Made by a program: the position numbers and the translations under genes. A stretch of DNA of 64,000 bases from Proteiniclasticum aestuarii (GTDB lineage: Bacteria; Bacillota; Clostridia; Clostridiales; Clostridiaceae): assembly GCF_017368455.1 (NCBI RefSeq), contig NZ_JAFNJU010000002.1, forward strand, positions 248,001 through 312,000, read 5' to 3'. Of the stretch, positions 37,853 through 46,933 are shown in pieces (within the stretch, counting starts at the first letter, position 1; each line of letters opens with the position of its first letter). The notes beneath the pieces are model-generated. The model had not been told where the DNA came from. It was given only the letters and a program-made list of their open reading frames with translations, and did no database searches.

Positions 37853-38887
37853 CTACACTGTCAGTGTCTTCTTGTATCTGAGTACCGCCGCCATGAAAAA
37901 TACTGCCCCTGCCAGAATGAAGAGTCCCGATGTGGTCAGGATGAAGCCCGTGTCCGGCCTTTCAAGAAACACCTCTCTGAAGGCGAAAAGCAGAGGATAG
38001 GACGGCAGGATTCTGATGATGAGCGGCGAAAACGACGGCATGAAGTAGGAAACTCCCCCGAAGGCCATGATCATGATGATGATGTAGAGCGCTCCCATGG
38101 ACTTGATGATGGAATCGTAGAAACTTGCGATGAAGAGTCCCAGCGCCGTACCGAAGAAGTTGGATGCGGCCAGCACCAGAAAGAGATGCAGGTAGTTCAC
38201 CTTCATCCCCACCACCAGAACCGTTGTGATCAGCCCGGTAAGAAGCCCAGTGAAGAGCATGACACCCACCTTGGAAAGCAGGTAATCTCTTATGCTCACC
38301 GGCGTCACCGTAAGGGCTCTTATGGTGCCTTCCTCCTTGTCCATGAACACATAGGCCGCCACGATAAACAGTCCCATGAACGCCGAATTCATCATGAGGA
38401 GAATCGGCATATAGTTGGTCCGGTCGGAAAGTCTTTCCGCATCGGCATCCAGCACTTTCACTGTGGTGGTTTCCGTGTACTGTGGATGCTCGGTCTTGAA
38501 GCCGGCCAGAAGGACGCTTTCCATCATGTTTCGAATTTCTTCGCTCTCATAGCCCTGAAGAATGATTTCGTAGCCCATGCCTTCACTCGTCTCGCCGATG
38601 ACGGCCCCCTGAGAAGCACGATCCTTCTCCATGGCCAGAACCACTTCCTCTCTGGAATCCAGAAGCGTGATGTCCGCGCTCTGGTCCTTCTCCATGGATG
38701 TGAGGATCTGTTCGCTGTTTATACCGGATTCCACATGGAGAAACAGCTTCGTGGTGGGATCGGCGTTCTCCGGCACCACAAAGAGCAGCACCGCAACGAT
38801 GATCAGCGCCATGATGAATTCGATGTAGATGTAGTAGGTTCTGTAGGAGACCTTCAGGTCTCTTAAAAAGGTATGTAGAAGCTTCAT
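37853..38887 (-). CDS. ABC-2 type transporter permease (partner)
   Basis: A 344-residue membrane subunit with the same layout as its neighbour: a hydrophobic segment near 20-40, an extracellular part to about 160, and five to six C-terminal segments. KEEGTIRALTVTPVSIRDYLLSK near residue 185 is the cytosolic coupling region. The ATG begins one base after the stop codon of the ATPase gene, so the two are translationally coupled. Confidence 0.92.
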   Translation of the reverse strand: MKLLHTFLRDLKVSYRTYYIYIEFIMALIIVAVLLFVVPENADPTTKLFLHVESGINSEQILTSMEKDQSADITLLDSREEVVLAMEKDRASQGAVIGETSEGMGYEIILQGYESEEIRNMMESVLLAGFKTEHPQYTETTTVKVLDADAERLSDRTNYMPILLMMNSAFMGLFIVAAYVFMDKEEGTIRALTVTPVSIRDYLLSKVGVMLFTGLLTGLITTVLVVGMKVNYLHLFLVLAASNFFGTALGLFIASFYDSIIKSMGALYIIIMIMAFGGVSYFMPSFSPLIIRILPSYPLLFAFREVFLERPDTGFILTTSGLFILAGAVFFMAAVLRYKKTLTV

Positions 38888-38888
38888 T

Positions 38889-39743
38889 TTATACCAGCCC
38901 CCTGCCCGTCAGTCTGATGAAGATTTCCTCAAGCGTCGCCTCTTTCGTATGCATCATTTCAATGTGACCGTCCTTGACGATTTCATTGAGCAGAAGTCTC
39001 TCTTCCTCATTGGAGAGGTCGATGAGTGCTGTCTCCAGCTTCTCTCCCTTGAGATATTCCACCTGTACCACTTTCTTTCCATACTGCAGCTTGAGGTTTC
39101 TTGGAGAGTCGATGACTTTCAGCTGCCCGTCCACAATGAACCCCACCCGGTCGCAGAGCTCATCCGCGATGAACATGTTGTGGGTGGTGAGAAACACCGT
39201 GGTGCCCTCCTTGTTCTTCTCCTTCACGATGTCCTTGATGCTGCCGGCAATGGCAGGGTCAAGGCCCGTGGTGGGTTCATCCAGGAACCATAAAGAAGGC
39301 TTGTTGATCATGCTTCTGGCAAAGGTCAGTCTGTGCTTCATCCCCTTGGAGAAGGTGCCGGCCTTCTTGTTCTTCACATGGTCCAGGCCCACCAGCTTCA
39401 GAAGCTCTTCCGGGTCCATGGTCTCCACATCAAAGAGTTTTCTGTAGAACTCCAGATTTTCCAGTGCAGTGAGCTTTCCATAGACATTGGACTGCTCAAA
39501 GGATACCCCGATTCTGTTGAATACTTTTCGGTCAAACTTTCGAAGATCATAGCCTGCCACCTGCCCGGACCCTTCCTGGATGGGCAGAAGACCCGTGAGA
39601 ATGCCCTGGGTGGTGGACTTTCCTGCTCCGGATGGTCCGAGAAAACCGAACACTTCCCCCTGCTCCACCTGAAAACTCACATTCTTCAGTGCGTAGTTTT
39701 TGTCTTTCGTGTAGGAATAATTGAGATTGTCGACTTTAATCAT
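38889..39743 (-). CDS. ABC transporter ATP-binding protein of the ABC-2 exporter
   Basis: A 284-residue ATPase. Walker A is GPSGAGKS near residue 37. The signature is the divergent FSKGMKHRL near residue 134 in place of LSGGQ, and Walker B is LWFLDEPTTGLD near residue 155. The C-terminal extension is typical of drug and lantibiotic exporters. It is the second gene of the operon, 14 bases after the TetR regulator and directly before two permeases. Confidence 0.93.
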   Translation of the reverse strand: MIKVDNLNYSYTKDKNYALKNVSFQVEQGEVFGFLGPSGAGKSTTQGILTGLLPIQEGSGQVAGYDLRKFDRKVFNRIGVSFEQSNVYGKLTALENLEFYRKLFDVETMDPEELLKLVGLDHVKNKKAGTFSKGMKHRLTFARSMINKPSLWFLDEPTTGLDPAIAGSIKDIVKEKNKEGTTVFLTTHNMFIADELCDRVGFIVDGQLKVIDSPRNLKLQYGKKVVQVEYLKGEKLETALIDLSNEEERLLLNEIVKDGHIEMMHTKEATLEEIFIRLTGRGLV

Positions 39744-39757
39744 TTTACCCTTCCCCC

Positions 39758-40372
39758 TTAACTGATGCCGTTTCTGATGAGATCAAAGAATTTATCCAGC
39801 TCCTCCATGATCTTCATGGAATAGCCCTCGTCCTGATGTTTCTCGAAATAATACTCCACTACACTGATCTGCATGCCGATCATGATTTTCGCCACCAGCC
39901 GAAGATCCAGATCCGCCCTCACATCCCCGTTTTCCTGCCCCTTCTGAAGAAGGGCTATGAACATGTCGTCTCCCTTGGGTGTGAAGGTTTCCCTGATCTT
40001 CTGAAGAAGGCCGCTGGTATCTTTCATCATGCGGTTTCCGATTTCCGCATAATCAGGATTCTCCAGTGCAAACTCGATGCCCGCCCGATACATCTCCCGC
40101 AGCGCATCGTAGAAATTCACCTCCGCGAAATTCATCATGGATGGGGTCAGATACTGAATCTTCTTTTCTCCGATGATGGACATGATGTGAAGATAAAGAT
40201 CCTCCTTATCCTTGAAGTACTGATAGAAACTCCCTTTGGAGATTCCGCTTCTCTCCACGATGCGGTTGATGCTTGCCACGTCATAGTCGTAGTCTTTAAA
40301 CTCTGCCACAGCTTCGCCAAGAATCCTTTCCCGCTTCTCCTCCGGCAGATTGAAAAATGTCTGTTTTGGCAT
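39758..40372 (-). CDS. TetR/AcrR-family repressor of the ABC-2 exporter operon
   Basis: A 204-residue regulator. The N-terminal helix-turn-helix covers about residues 10-55 (RILGEAVAEF, then ISKGSFYQYFKDKEDLY). The C-terminal domain is the variable ligand-binding part. The ATG at 40372 has GGAGGG about 10 bases upstream; a frame extending upstream would run through the operators and promoter. Two copies of TGAC-N6-GTCA lie between its promoter and start. This indicates autorepression of the whole TetR-exporter operon, with an unknown inducer. Confidence 0.92.
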   Translation of the reverse strand: MPKQTFFNLPEEKRERILGEAVAEFKDYDYDVASINRIVERSGISKGSFYQYFKDKEDLYLHIMSIIGEKKIQYLTPSMMNFAEVNFYDALREMYRAGIEFALENPDYAEIGNRMMKDTSGLLQKIRETFTPKGDDMFIALLQKGQENGDVRADLDLRLVAKIMIGMQISVVEYYFEKHQDEGYSMKIMEELDKFFDLIRNGIS

Positions 40373-40395
40373 CCGCCTGTCACCCTCCTCTTTTA

Positions 40396-40456
40396 TGACC
40401 ATATGGTCATATGACACCTTGGTCACATTATAAACCCGAAGAGATTCCTTTGTCAA
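40396..40456 (-). promoter_or_regulatory. TetR operon promoter with two tandem operators
   Basis: On the minus strand TTGACA (40451-40456) and TATAAT (40427-40432) are 18 bases apart. Downstream, TGAC-N6-GTCA occurs twice, at 40412-40425 and 40396-40409, with starts 16 bases apart. The second lies inside a perfect 18-base palindrome (40394-40411). Binding there would block RNA polymerase. Confidence 0.8.
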
Positions 40457-40521
40457 CTCCTACAGCGATATCCGAAAAAAATCAGAAAACACAAGATTTC
40501 CTGAAAAAGACCAGGAAACTA

Positions 40522-40550
40522 TGGACCTTCTCTCCGAAAAAGAGTAAAAT
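40522..40550 (+). promoter_or_regulatory. Promoter of the MFS transporter gene
   Basis: TGGACC (40522-40527) and TAAAAT (40545-40550) are 17 bases apart. A TTTCCTG/CAGGAAA inverted repeat (40497-40503 with 40512-40518) lies just upstream of the -35 element and may be an operator. Confidence 0.55.
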
Positions 40551-40595
40551 ACATCAGATACAAGCCATACTGCAATCAATACAGGAGTAAGAACT

Positions 40596-41843
40596 ATGCG
40601 AAAGAAGCTCGAGCACATGCTCTTCGGAAACAGTCAGAACATCAAATACTACGCCATCAACGGAATCCTCTTCACCATGGTCACCGTCCTCTCCAAGAGC
40701 TATGCCATCAAGTTTCTGGACCGTCTTGGCGGAGAAGACATCCATTTCAGTCTTTTCAATGCCCTGCCTGGATTCGTGGCCATCTTCACAACCATTCCAG
40801 GGATTCTTCTGATCCAGAAAGGGAAATCGAAAAGAAAGACTCTGGGCACTTTCTTCTATATTTCAAGACTCATGCCCCTGTTTCTCGCCGCAGTCCCTTT
40901 TCTGCCCAAGACGATGCAGCCCATGGTCTTCGTTCTCATCTATGGACTCATGAACTTTCCGGAATCCATATCCGCCACTTCCCTGCAGGATTACACCGGA
41001 GACATCTTCAGTCCCCATGAACGAGCAGATGCCCTTTCCATCAGGAATCAGATGTCTCAGATCTCCCAGATCTCCGTATCCATTCTGGTGGGCTTCATCC
41101 TTTCTCTCTCCTCGGTGAACAGGACCGTCATCATCATGTATCAGATCTTCATCGTTCTTTCCTTTCTCATCGGCTTGAAGGAAATCCACTACATGTACAA
41201 GATGGAGCCGCTGGTTACGGAAGAAGAGCAGAAAGAGAAGTCTGTTCCGAAACTCAGGGAAAGTCTTCGGGCTGTTTTTTCCCATAAGGAGTATGTGAGT
41301 TTTCTAGCCTGCTCTCTTCTCTTCCATTTCGGATGGCAGATGGGATGGCCTCTCTTTAATGTGTACCAGATCAAAGTGCTCGGTGCGGATGAGATGTGGC
41401 TGACCATCATCAATGTGCTTTCCAGCATCTTCATGGTCTTAAGCTTCACCCAGTGGAAGAAGGTCATCAAGAAGTTCGATTATAAGCTGGCCATAGCCCT
41501 TGCCACCTTCGGAATGGGACTCACCCCGCTTCTCTATATCCTGTCAAAGAACCTGGTGACCTTGACCTTCATGCAGCCTGTCACAGGATTTTTCACGGCC
41601 GGTACCATCGTAGTGGTTCTGGGAAGCCTTCTGGCTGCAAGTCCCGATGAATACCGCACCATGAGTGTGGCGGTCCACGCCACACTCACCAGCGTCACCC
41701 TGGCGGTGGCGCCCCTCTTCGGAACCTATATCCAGGATGTTCTGAGCATAGAGGGTGCCCTCTTCGTCTCCTCTTCACTGAGACTCCTGGGCAGTTTCGT
41801 ATTCCTCCTTCGTTTTCTGAAAGCCAGAAAACAGACGTCCTGA
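40596..41843 (+). CDS. Major facilitator superfamily transporter
   Basis: A 415-residue membrane protein with about 12 hydrophobic segments in two halves separated by a charged loop near residue 210 (EEEQKEKSVPKLRESL). The substrate is unknown; length and layout fit drug or metabolite exporters. GGAG lies 9 bases before the ATG. It is divergent from the TetR-ABC operon across a 223-base gap, and is followed by a PerR-like regulator gene 76 bases later. Confidence 0.85.
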   Translation: MRKKLEHMLFGNSQNIKYYAINGILFTMVTVLSKSYAIKFLDRLGGEDIHFSLFNALPGFVAIFTTIPGILLIQKGKSKRKTLGTFFYISRLMPLFLAAVPFLPKTMQPMVFVLIYGLMNFPESISATSLQDYTGDIFSPHERADALSIRNQMSQISQISVSILVGFILSLSSVNRTVIIMYQIFIVLSFLIGLKEIHYMYKMEPLVTEEEQKEKSVPKLRESLRAVFSHKEYVSFLACSLLFHFGWQMGWPLFNVYQIKVLGADEMWLTIINVLSSIFMVLSFTQWKKVIKKFDYKLAIALATFGMGLTPLLYILSKNLVTLTFMQPVTGFFTAGTIVVVLGSLLAASPDEYRTMSVAVHATLTSVTLAVAPLFGTYIQDVLSIEGALFVSSSLRLLGSFVFLLRFLKARKQTS

Positions 41844-41878
41844 ATACAGGATTTCTTTGTATTCCATGAGCCATTGTG

Positions 41879-41893
41879 CTATTATTTTTATAG
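41879..41893 (+). promoter_or_regulatory. Possible divergent PerR-like operator before the second perR-like gene
   Basis: The near-palindrome CTATTATTTTTATAG matches the PerR box at 10 of 14 defined positions, with its outer bases changed symmetrically. It overlaps TATTAT, a -10 element placed 17 bases after TTGTAT. The match is weak. Confidence 0.3.
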
Positions 41894-41919
41894 AATAGGA
41901 CCCATAAAGGAGCGTAAAA

Positions 41920-42339
41920 TTGTACAGCATAACGAGAACATTCAAAAACAAAGGATTAAAACTGACCCCCCAGAGGATTGCTGTGTATGAATACCTTCTG
42001 GGAACAAAGCAGCACCCTTCTGCAGAAACCATTTATTCGGCACTTATAGAGAAGTTTCCGACCATGAGCCTGGCCACAGTGTACAAATCCCTGAAGACCC
42101 TCTGCAAGGTGGAGCTGGTACAGGAACTGAATCTTGGAGAAGGCAACTTCCGATACGACGCCTTCATGGAAGAACATGCGCATTTTCAGTGCAACCACTG
42201 CAGCACCGTGTTTGACATGATGAACGTGCCTACGGATCGGGTCATGGAAGCCGTCTCCGGAAACGAGAGCTTCCTCATCGAGTCCAGCAGGCTCTATTTC
42301 TACGGCACCTGCCTGGAGTGCCAGAAGAAAAACGCCTGA
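41920..42339 (+). CDS. Second PerR-type Fur-family regulator
   Basis: A 139-residue metalloregulator. The DNA-binding domain covers about residues 1-75 (LTPQRIAVYEYL, then ATVYKSLKTL). The PerR-type site can be read as His in KQHPSAET, Asp in RYDAF, the HAH pair and Asp in VFDMM. The zinc cysteines are CNHC and CLEC. The start is a TTG with GGAG 7 bases upstream. It has the same metal-site residues as the perR at 14288 but a different N-terminus, so the two may divide peroxide or metal responses. It may be cotranscribed with the MFS gene or use its own promoter. Confidence 0.88.
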   Translation: MYSITRTFKNKGLKLTPQRIAVYEYLLGTKQHPSAETIYSALIEKFPTMSLATVYKSLKTLCKVELVQELNLGEGNFRYDAFMEEHAHFQCNHCSTVFDMMNVPTDRVMEAVSGNESFLIESSRLYFYGTCLECQKKNA

Positions 42340-42370
42340 TGGATCCGGAAACAGCAGATGAAATAACGCA

Positions 42371-42409
42371 GAAGCTCAGATATCACCGGTGTGATACTGA
42401 GCTTCTTTT
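42371..42409 (+). terminator. Terminator of the second PerR-like gene
   Basis: A stem with GAAGCTCAG/CTGAGCTTC and an inner TATCAC/GTGATA (42371-42405) is followed by TTTT on the plus strand. Confidence 0.85.
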
Positions 42410-42451
42410 AATGGATCCGTAAACCGGACTATGCAGATTACCTGAAACCGG

Positions 42452-42488
42452 AAAAAAGCACCTCTGCGTCTTCTTGCGCAAAGGTGCT
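42452..42488 (-). terminator. Terminator of the tig-clp-lon-engB cluster
   Basis: A hairpin of AGCACCT/AGGTGCT with a second TGCG/CGCA segment (42458-42488) is followed by six T residues on the minus strand, 60 bases past the engB stop. Confidence 0.88.
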
Positions 42489-42548
42489 CTTCCCTGTAAT
42501 GAAATGGAGTTATTTATTACACTCCCATTATGCTCTCTTTCTGCTTCT

Positions 42549-43148
42549 CTATTCATCTTCCGGAAGAATATCGTGAAATACCAGGTCGATGACGGCCTGG
42601 AGATTCTCCCTGGATGTGGAGGAGTAAAGAATGAGCTGGTCTTTATCCGTCAGCTCCAGGGTCTCCCGGATGAGCTTCTCGCTCTTTCTGATGTCGTTTC
42701 TCTTCAGCTTATCCAGCTTCGTTCCGATGACCACCACGTCTTTCTCAAAGTACCGGAAGTACTCCATCATGGCGATGTCATCCGCTGTAGGTTTATGCCT
42801 GGAATCCACCAGAAGCACGAATCTTTTCAGATGCGGACTGCTGTTGATGTAGTCTTCAATGATCTTCCCCCAGGCGGCCTTTTCGGTCTTGGAGATTTTC
42901 GCATATCCGTATCCAGGAAGGTCCACCAGCATGGCTGCTTCATTGATGAGAAAGAAATTCACAAGTCTCGTGCGACCAGGTGTATTGGATACTTTCGCAA
43001 GCTTTCTTCTGTTGGTGATGGCATTGATGATGGTGGATTTTCCGACGTTGGAACGTCCTACGAAAGCCACTTCGGGATGCCCTGTTTCAGGGTACTGGTT
43101 TTTCCTCACTGCAGAAGTGATGAAATCCGCGTGTTTGATCTTGATCAT
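42549..43148 (-). CDS. engB: Ribosome biogenesis GTPase YsxC/EngB
   Basis: A 199-residue GTPase needed for 50S ribosomal subunit assembly. It shows G1 GRSNVGKST near residue 31, G3 DLPGYGY near residue 76 and G4 TKLDK near residue 144. Its place directly after lon, with only 3 bases between, is conserved in Firmicutes (lon-ysxC). GGAGG before the ATG lies inside the end of lon, so translation is coupled. Confidence 0.96.
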   Translation of the reverse strand: MIKIKHADFITSAVRKNQYPETGHPEVAFVGRSNVGKSTIINAITNRRKLAKVSNTPGRTRLVNFFLINEAAMLVDLPGYGYAKISKTEKAAWGKIIEDYINSSPHLKRFVLLVDSRHKPTADDIAMMEYFRYFEKDVVVIGTKLDKLKRNDIRKSEKLIRETLELTDKDQLILYSSTSRENLQAVIDLVFHDILPEDE

Positions 43149-43151
43149 AGA

Positions 43152-45473
43152 TTATTCCACCTCCAAAAGTGCTTTCTCCAGTACTTCATTGACCTCTTTC
43201 ACCGGAATGAACGTGAGTTTCGACAGAATCGACTGAGGCAGCTTTTCCATGTCGAACTTGTTCTTTTCCGGAATGATGATGGTGTCGATGCCCGCTCTTG
43301 CCGCTGCAAGAGATTTCTCTTTGAGGCCTCCGATGGGAAGCACTCTGCCCGTCAGGGTGATTTCTCCTGTCATGGCCACATTGTGCCTGGCTTTTCTGCC
43401 TGTGAGGGCGGACACCAGCGCCGTGGTCATGGTGACACCGGCAGAAGGTCCATCCTTCGGCACTGCGCCTTCGGGCACGTGCACATGGATATCCTGGTCC
43501 TTGTAGAATTTGCTCTTCACGCCCAGTTCATCACTGTGCGCCCGGATATAGGAGTAAGCGGCCTTGGCCGATTCCTTCATCACATCCCCCAGCTGTCCGG
43601 TAAGCTCGAGCTTGCCGCTGCCGTCCATGACGGAAACCTCAATGGGGAGGATATCTCCGCCGAACATGGTCCAGGCGAGGCCTGTGACGACGCCCACGCG
43701 GTCTTCCTTCTCCGCACGGTCATACATGAACTTCGGATGTCCCAGGAATTTCTCCACCATCTGGGTGTTGAGATTCACGGAATCCTTCTTCTTCTCCAGC
43801 ATATAAGCCACGGATTTTCTGGTCAGGGAGGCGATGGTTCTTTCCAGATTACGCACTCCGGACTCCACCGTATAACCTTCGATGATGAGCTTGATGGCAT
43901 TGTCCGAGAAGACCAGCTGGTCTTCCTTGAGATTATGCTCCTTCAGAACCTTTGGAATCAGATGCTTCTTTGCGATATTCAGCTTCTCTTCATAGGTGTA
44001 GCCGTTGATTTCAATGACTTCCATTCTGTCCAGAAGAGGTCTTGGTATGGTATCCAGCGTGTTTGCGGTGGTGATGAACATGACCTTGGAAAGGTCCATC
44101 TCCACTTCCAGATAATGGTCTCTGAATGTGGAGTTCTGCTCCGCATCCAGCACTTCCAGGAGGGCATCGGCCGGGTCTCCTCTGAAGTCATTGGCCATCT
44201 TGTCGATCTCATCCAGAAGAAACAGCGGATTTCTTGTCTTGGCCTGTCTCATGCCGTAGATGATTCTGCCTGGGATACTGCCCACATAGGTTCTTCTGTG
44301 TCCTCTGATTTCCGCTTCATCCCGCACGCCACCTAAGGACATGCGCACGAAGTTTCTGTTCACGGCTCTGGCCACGGACTTGGCGATGGAGGTCTTACCC
44401 ACGCCTGGAGGTCCTACCAGACAGATAATGGGCCCCTTCATGGTCTTGGAGGTGTTCTTCACCGCCAGATACTCGATGATTCTGTCCTTCACATCCTTCA
44501 GACCATAATGGTCTGCTTCCAGAATCTCTCTGGCCTTGATGATGTCCAGATTGTCTTTGGTCTCCTTGTTCCATGGAAGATCGATGAGCCAGTCCAGATA
44601 GGTTCGGATGATTCCGCCTTCTGCGCTGTAGCTGCCGCTGTTTCGCAGACGGTCCAGCTCATAGAGGGCTTTCTCCTTGGCTTCCTTGGGCATCTTGGCC
44701 TTCTTGATCTTTTCCTGATAGGAGAAGATCTCCTTGGCATCTTCATCATACTCGCCCAGTTCATCCTGGATGGCCTTCAGCTGCTCGCGAAGATAGTATT
44801 CCTTCTGCACTTTGTCGATGTTGCTCTTGACCTTGGTGCCGATCTTCTTTTCGATTTTCGCGATTTCCAGTTCCTTGTTGATGATCACCAGCAGCTTTTC
44901 CAGTCTTTCCTTTACATTGAGCGTCATAAGAAGGTCCTGCTTGTCCTCCGGTTTCAGCATCAGATAGGATGCCACCGTGTCGCAGAACCTGCCCGGGTCT
45001 TCTATGTCATCCAGAGACAGAAGCGCTTCCTGGGGCATATAGCCCGTGTGACGCACATAGGCCTGAAGGGTGTCCTTGACACTTCTGACCAGGGCTTCGC
45101 ATTCCACATTCACTTCTTTCTCGGCCTCTTCATCAATGATGGTGATGCTGGCCTTGTAATGAGGGTCTTCCTTGATGGATGTGACTTTCCCTCTGGAGAT
45201 GCCTTCCACGAGAACTCTTACGGTGTTCCCTGGAAGCTTCAGAAGCTGCCTGATGACACAGAGCGTTCCGATTTCCAGAAGATCGTCTTTTCCAGGTTCT
45301 TCCACTCTGCTTTCTTTCTGGGGCACCAGAAAAATCTCCTGGTCCTTCAGCATTGCCTCATCCAGTGCGGCAATGGATTTCTCTCTCCCTACATCGAAAT
45401 GCAGGACCATATATGGAAATATGGTGATTCCTCTTAAAGGGATCATGGGAAGAGTTCTTCTCTTTCTCGCCAT
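43152..45473 (-). CDS. lon: ATP-dependent protease Lon
   Basis: A 773-residue cytosolic AAA+ serine protease that degrades damaged and regulatory proteins. The N-terminal LON domain covers about residues 5-200. Walker A is GPPGVGKTS near residue 350 and Walker B is FLLDEIDK near residue 416. The protease domain has the catalytic serine in DGPSAGVTM near residue 674 and the lysine in [11 protein letters not shown] near residue 717. AGAGAGG precedes the ATG. A terminator-like hairpin lies between clpX and lon, so the lon level may differ from that of clpX. Confidence 0.97.
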   Translation of the reverse strand: MARKRRTLPMIPLRGITIFPYMVLHFDVGREKSIAALDEAMLKDQEIFLVPQKESRVEEPGKDDLLEIGTLCVIRQLLKLPGNTVRVLVEGISRGKVTSIKEDPHYKASITIIDEEAEKEVNVECEALVRSVKDTLQAYVRHTGYMPQEALLSLDDIEDPGRFCDTVASYLMLKPEDKQDLLMTLNVKERLEKLLVIINKELEIAKIEKKIGTKVKSNIDKVQKEYYLREQLKAIQDELGEYDEDAKEIFSYQEKIKKAKMPKEAKEKALYELDRLRNSGSYSAEGGIIRTYLDWLIDLPWNKETKDNLDIIKAREILEADHYGLKDVKDRIIEYLAVKNTSKTMKGPIICLVGPPGVGKTSIAKSVARAVNRNFVRMSLGGVRDEAEIRGHRRTYVGSIPGRIIYGMRQAKTRNPLFLLDEIDKMANDFRGDPADALLEVLDAEQNSTFRDHYLEVEMDLSKVMFITTANTLDTIPRPLLDRMEVIEINGYTYEEKLNIAKKHLIPKVLKEHNLKEDQLVFSDNAIKLIIEGYTVESGVRNLERTIASLTRKSVAYMLEKKKDSVNLNTQMVEKFLGHPKFMYDRAEKEDRVGVVTGLAWTMFGGDILPIEVSVMDGSGKLELTGQLGDVMKESAKAAYSYIRAHSDELGVKSKFYKDQDIHVHVPEGAVPKDGPSAGVTMTTALVSALTGRKARHNVAMTGEITLTGRVLPIGGLKEKSLAAARAGIDTIIIPEKNKFDMEKLPQSILSKLTFIPVKEVNEVLEKALLEVE

Positions 45474-45491
45474 AAAATTACCTCTCTCTCG

Positions 45492-45520
45492 AAAATGGAC
45501 AAACCTTTCGGTCTGTCCAT
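45492..45520 (-). terminator. Terminator-like hairpin between clpX and lon
   Basis: The stem 45495-45505 with 45510-45520 (11 base pairs with one mismatch, GAAA-type loop) is followed by TTTT on the minus strand. It is close to the lon ribosome binding site, so it may attenuate readthrough from clpX into lon. Confidence 0.65.
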
Positions 45521-45524
45521 CCAG

Positions 45525-46772
45525 TTATGCTGTTTCTTCGTCTTTCAGTGCTTTACGGTATAGGATTTCCGGAGACTTGGTCTTTATGGTATCTCCATGA
45601 ATGATGACTTTCTCGATGGTTTCATCCGAAGGCACATCAAACATGACTTCCTTCATGATGTCTTCCAGAATCGATCGAAGCCCTCTTGCTCCTGTATTTC
45701 GCTTGATGGCTTCTTCCGCAATGGATAGAAGAGATTCTTCCGTGAACTCCAGTTCCACATGATCCATTTCGAAAAGCTTCTTGTACTGCTTCACCAGGGA
45801 ATTCTTCGGCGTCTTCAGGATTTCAACCAGTGCGGCCTTATCCAGACTGTTCAGGGTGACCACGATGGGTACTCTGCCCACGAATTCCGGAATGAGACCG
45901 AACTTCAGAAGGTCTCCCGGAAGAATATTCTCCAGAAGCTGTCCGATGTTCTTCTCATGCTTGGACTGGATGTCCGCGCCGAAACCGATGCTGGACTTCT
46001 GGGTTCTCTTCTCGATGATCTTATCCACACCATCGAATGCTCCCCCTACGATGAAGAGGATATTGGTGGTATTGATCTGCAGAAGCTCCTGATGAGGATG
46101 CTTTCTTCCACCTTGTGGCGGAACAGAAGCCACAGTACCTTCCAGAATCTTCAGAAGAGCCTGCTGTACACCTTCTCCGGACACATCACGGGTGATGGAC
46201 GGATTTTCAGACTTTCTTGCGATCTTGTCGATCTCATCGATATAGACGATTCCTCTTTCCGCCTTCTCCACGTCGTAATCGGCGTTCTGAATGAGCTTCA
46301 GCAGAATGTTCTCCACATCTTCTCCCACATACCCTGCTTCTGTCAGTGTTGTGGCATCCGCGATGGCGAAGGGCACATCCAGAAATCTTGCAAGGGTCTG
46401 GGCAAGTAAGGTCTTACCGGAACCGGTGGGTCCCAGAAGAAGGATATTGGACTTGGAAAGCTCCACGTCGCTCTTCTTGGGATAGTTGATTCTCTTGTAG
46501 TGATTGTATACCGCCACCGACAGAGACTTCTTGGCGGATTCCTGACCAATGACATACTGGTCCAGATGGGCCTTGATTTCCTGTGGCTTCGGTAGTTTCG
46601 TGAAGTCCTGCTCACTCTTTTCGGTGAGTTCTTCTGCAACGATTTCCGAGCAGAGCTCGATGCATTCGTCACAGATATATACGCCCGGTCCTGCGATGAG
46701 CCTCTTGACCTGGTCCTGACTCTTTCCGCAGAAGGAACATTTCAGTAGATTCTTATCTTCAAATTTTGCCAT
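45525..46772 (-). CDS. clpX: ClpX ATPase subunit of the ClpXP protease
   Basis: A 415-residue AAA+ unfoldase. The N-terminal zinc domain has four cysteines (CSFC near residue 12 and CDEC near residue 34) that bind zinc and substrate adaptors. Walker A is GPTGSGKT near residue 115, Walker [10 protein letters not shown] near residue 179, and the pore GYVG is near residue 148. SIGFGAD near residue 263 is the IGF loop that docks onto ClpP. AGAGGTG precedes the ATG. Unlike the usual tight clpP-clpX spacing, 161 bases separate it from clpP and hold a folded leader. Confidence 0.97.
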   Translation of the reverse strand: MAKFEDKNLLKCSFCGKSQDQVKRLIAGPGVYICDECIELCSEIVAEELTEKSEQDFTKLPKPQEIKAHLDQYVIGQESAKKSLSVAVYNHYKRINYPKKSDVELSKSNILLLGPTGSGKTLLAQTLARFLDVPFAIADATTLTEAGYVGEDVENILLKLIQNADYDVEKAERGIVYIDEIDKIARKSENPSITRDVSGEGVQQALLKILEGTVASVPPQGGRKHPHQELLQINTTNILFIVGGAFDGVDKIIEKRTQKSSIGFGADIQSKHEKNIGQLLENILPGDLLKFGLIPEFVGRVPIVVTLNSLDKAALVEILKTPKNSLVKQYKKLFEMDHVELEFTEESLLSIAEEAIKRNTGARGLRSILEDIMKEVMFDVPSDETIEKVIIHGDTIKTKSPEILYRKALKDEETA

Positions 46773-46793
46773 TACTATTCACCTCTTTTAGTT

Positions 46794-46930
46794 GAACACC
46801 TGCTGCTCTTTGGCTGCAGTTTCCGACACTCGCTGCCGGAAGTTCCCATTTCCTCGTCCTCGTCCTCTACTAACTCCATGGGCGTCTTGATTCGGGTGTT
46901 CTACCCTATTTTACCACTAGAATGGTAAAA
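46794..46930 (-). promoter_or_regulatory. Structured leader between clpP and clpX
   Basis: On the minus strand an outer stem of GAACACC (46895-46901) with GGTGTTC (46794-46800) encloses three elements. CCCAT (46878-46882) can pair with ATGGG (46845-46849). An 8-base-pair hairpin follows (46821-46841, TTCCG/CGGAA plus three more pairs). CTGC/GCAG (about 46804-46819) forms the third. The loop of the first element is purine-rich with GAGGAC repeats. A separate TTTTACCA/TGGTAAAA hairpin (46909-46930) lies next to the clpP stop. I recognise no known riboswitch here. Confidence 0.5.
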
Positions 46931-46933
46931 GCT

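Noticed and set aside
42474..44336. A 620-codon open frame on the plus strand opposite lon and engB
   Set aside because: It is antisense to two clear conserved genes, has no ribosome binding site and no domain pattern. Codon bias of the true genes leaves the opposite strand open.
46794..46901. Possible T-box, glmS or small-molecule riboswitch before clpX
   Set aside because: The conserved core motifs I know for these classes are absent; it is reported only as an unknown structured leader.
46794..46901. Possible miniature transposon with GAACACC terminal repeats between clpP and clpX
   Set aside because: The repeats are only 7 bases, no target duplication is seen and no second copy occurs in the window.
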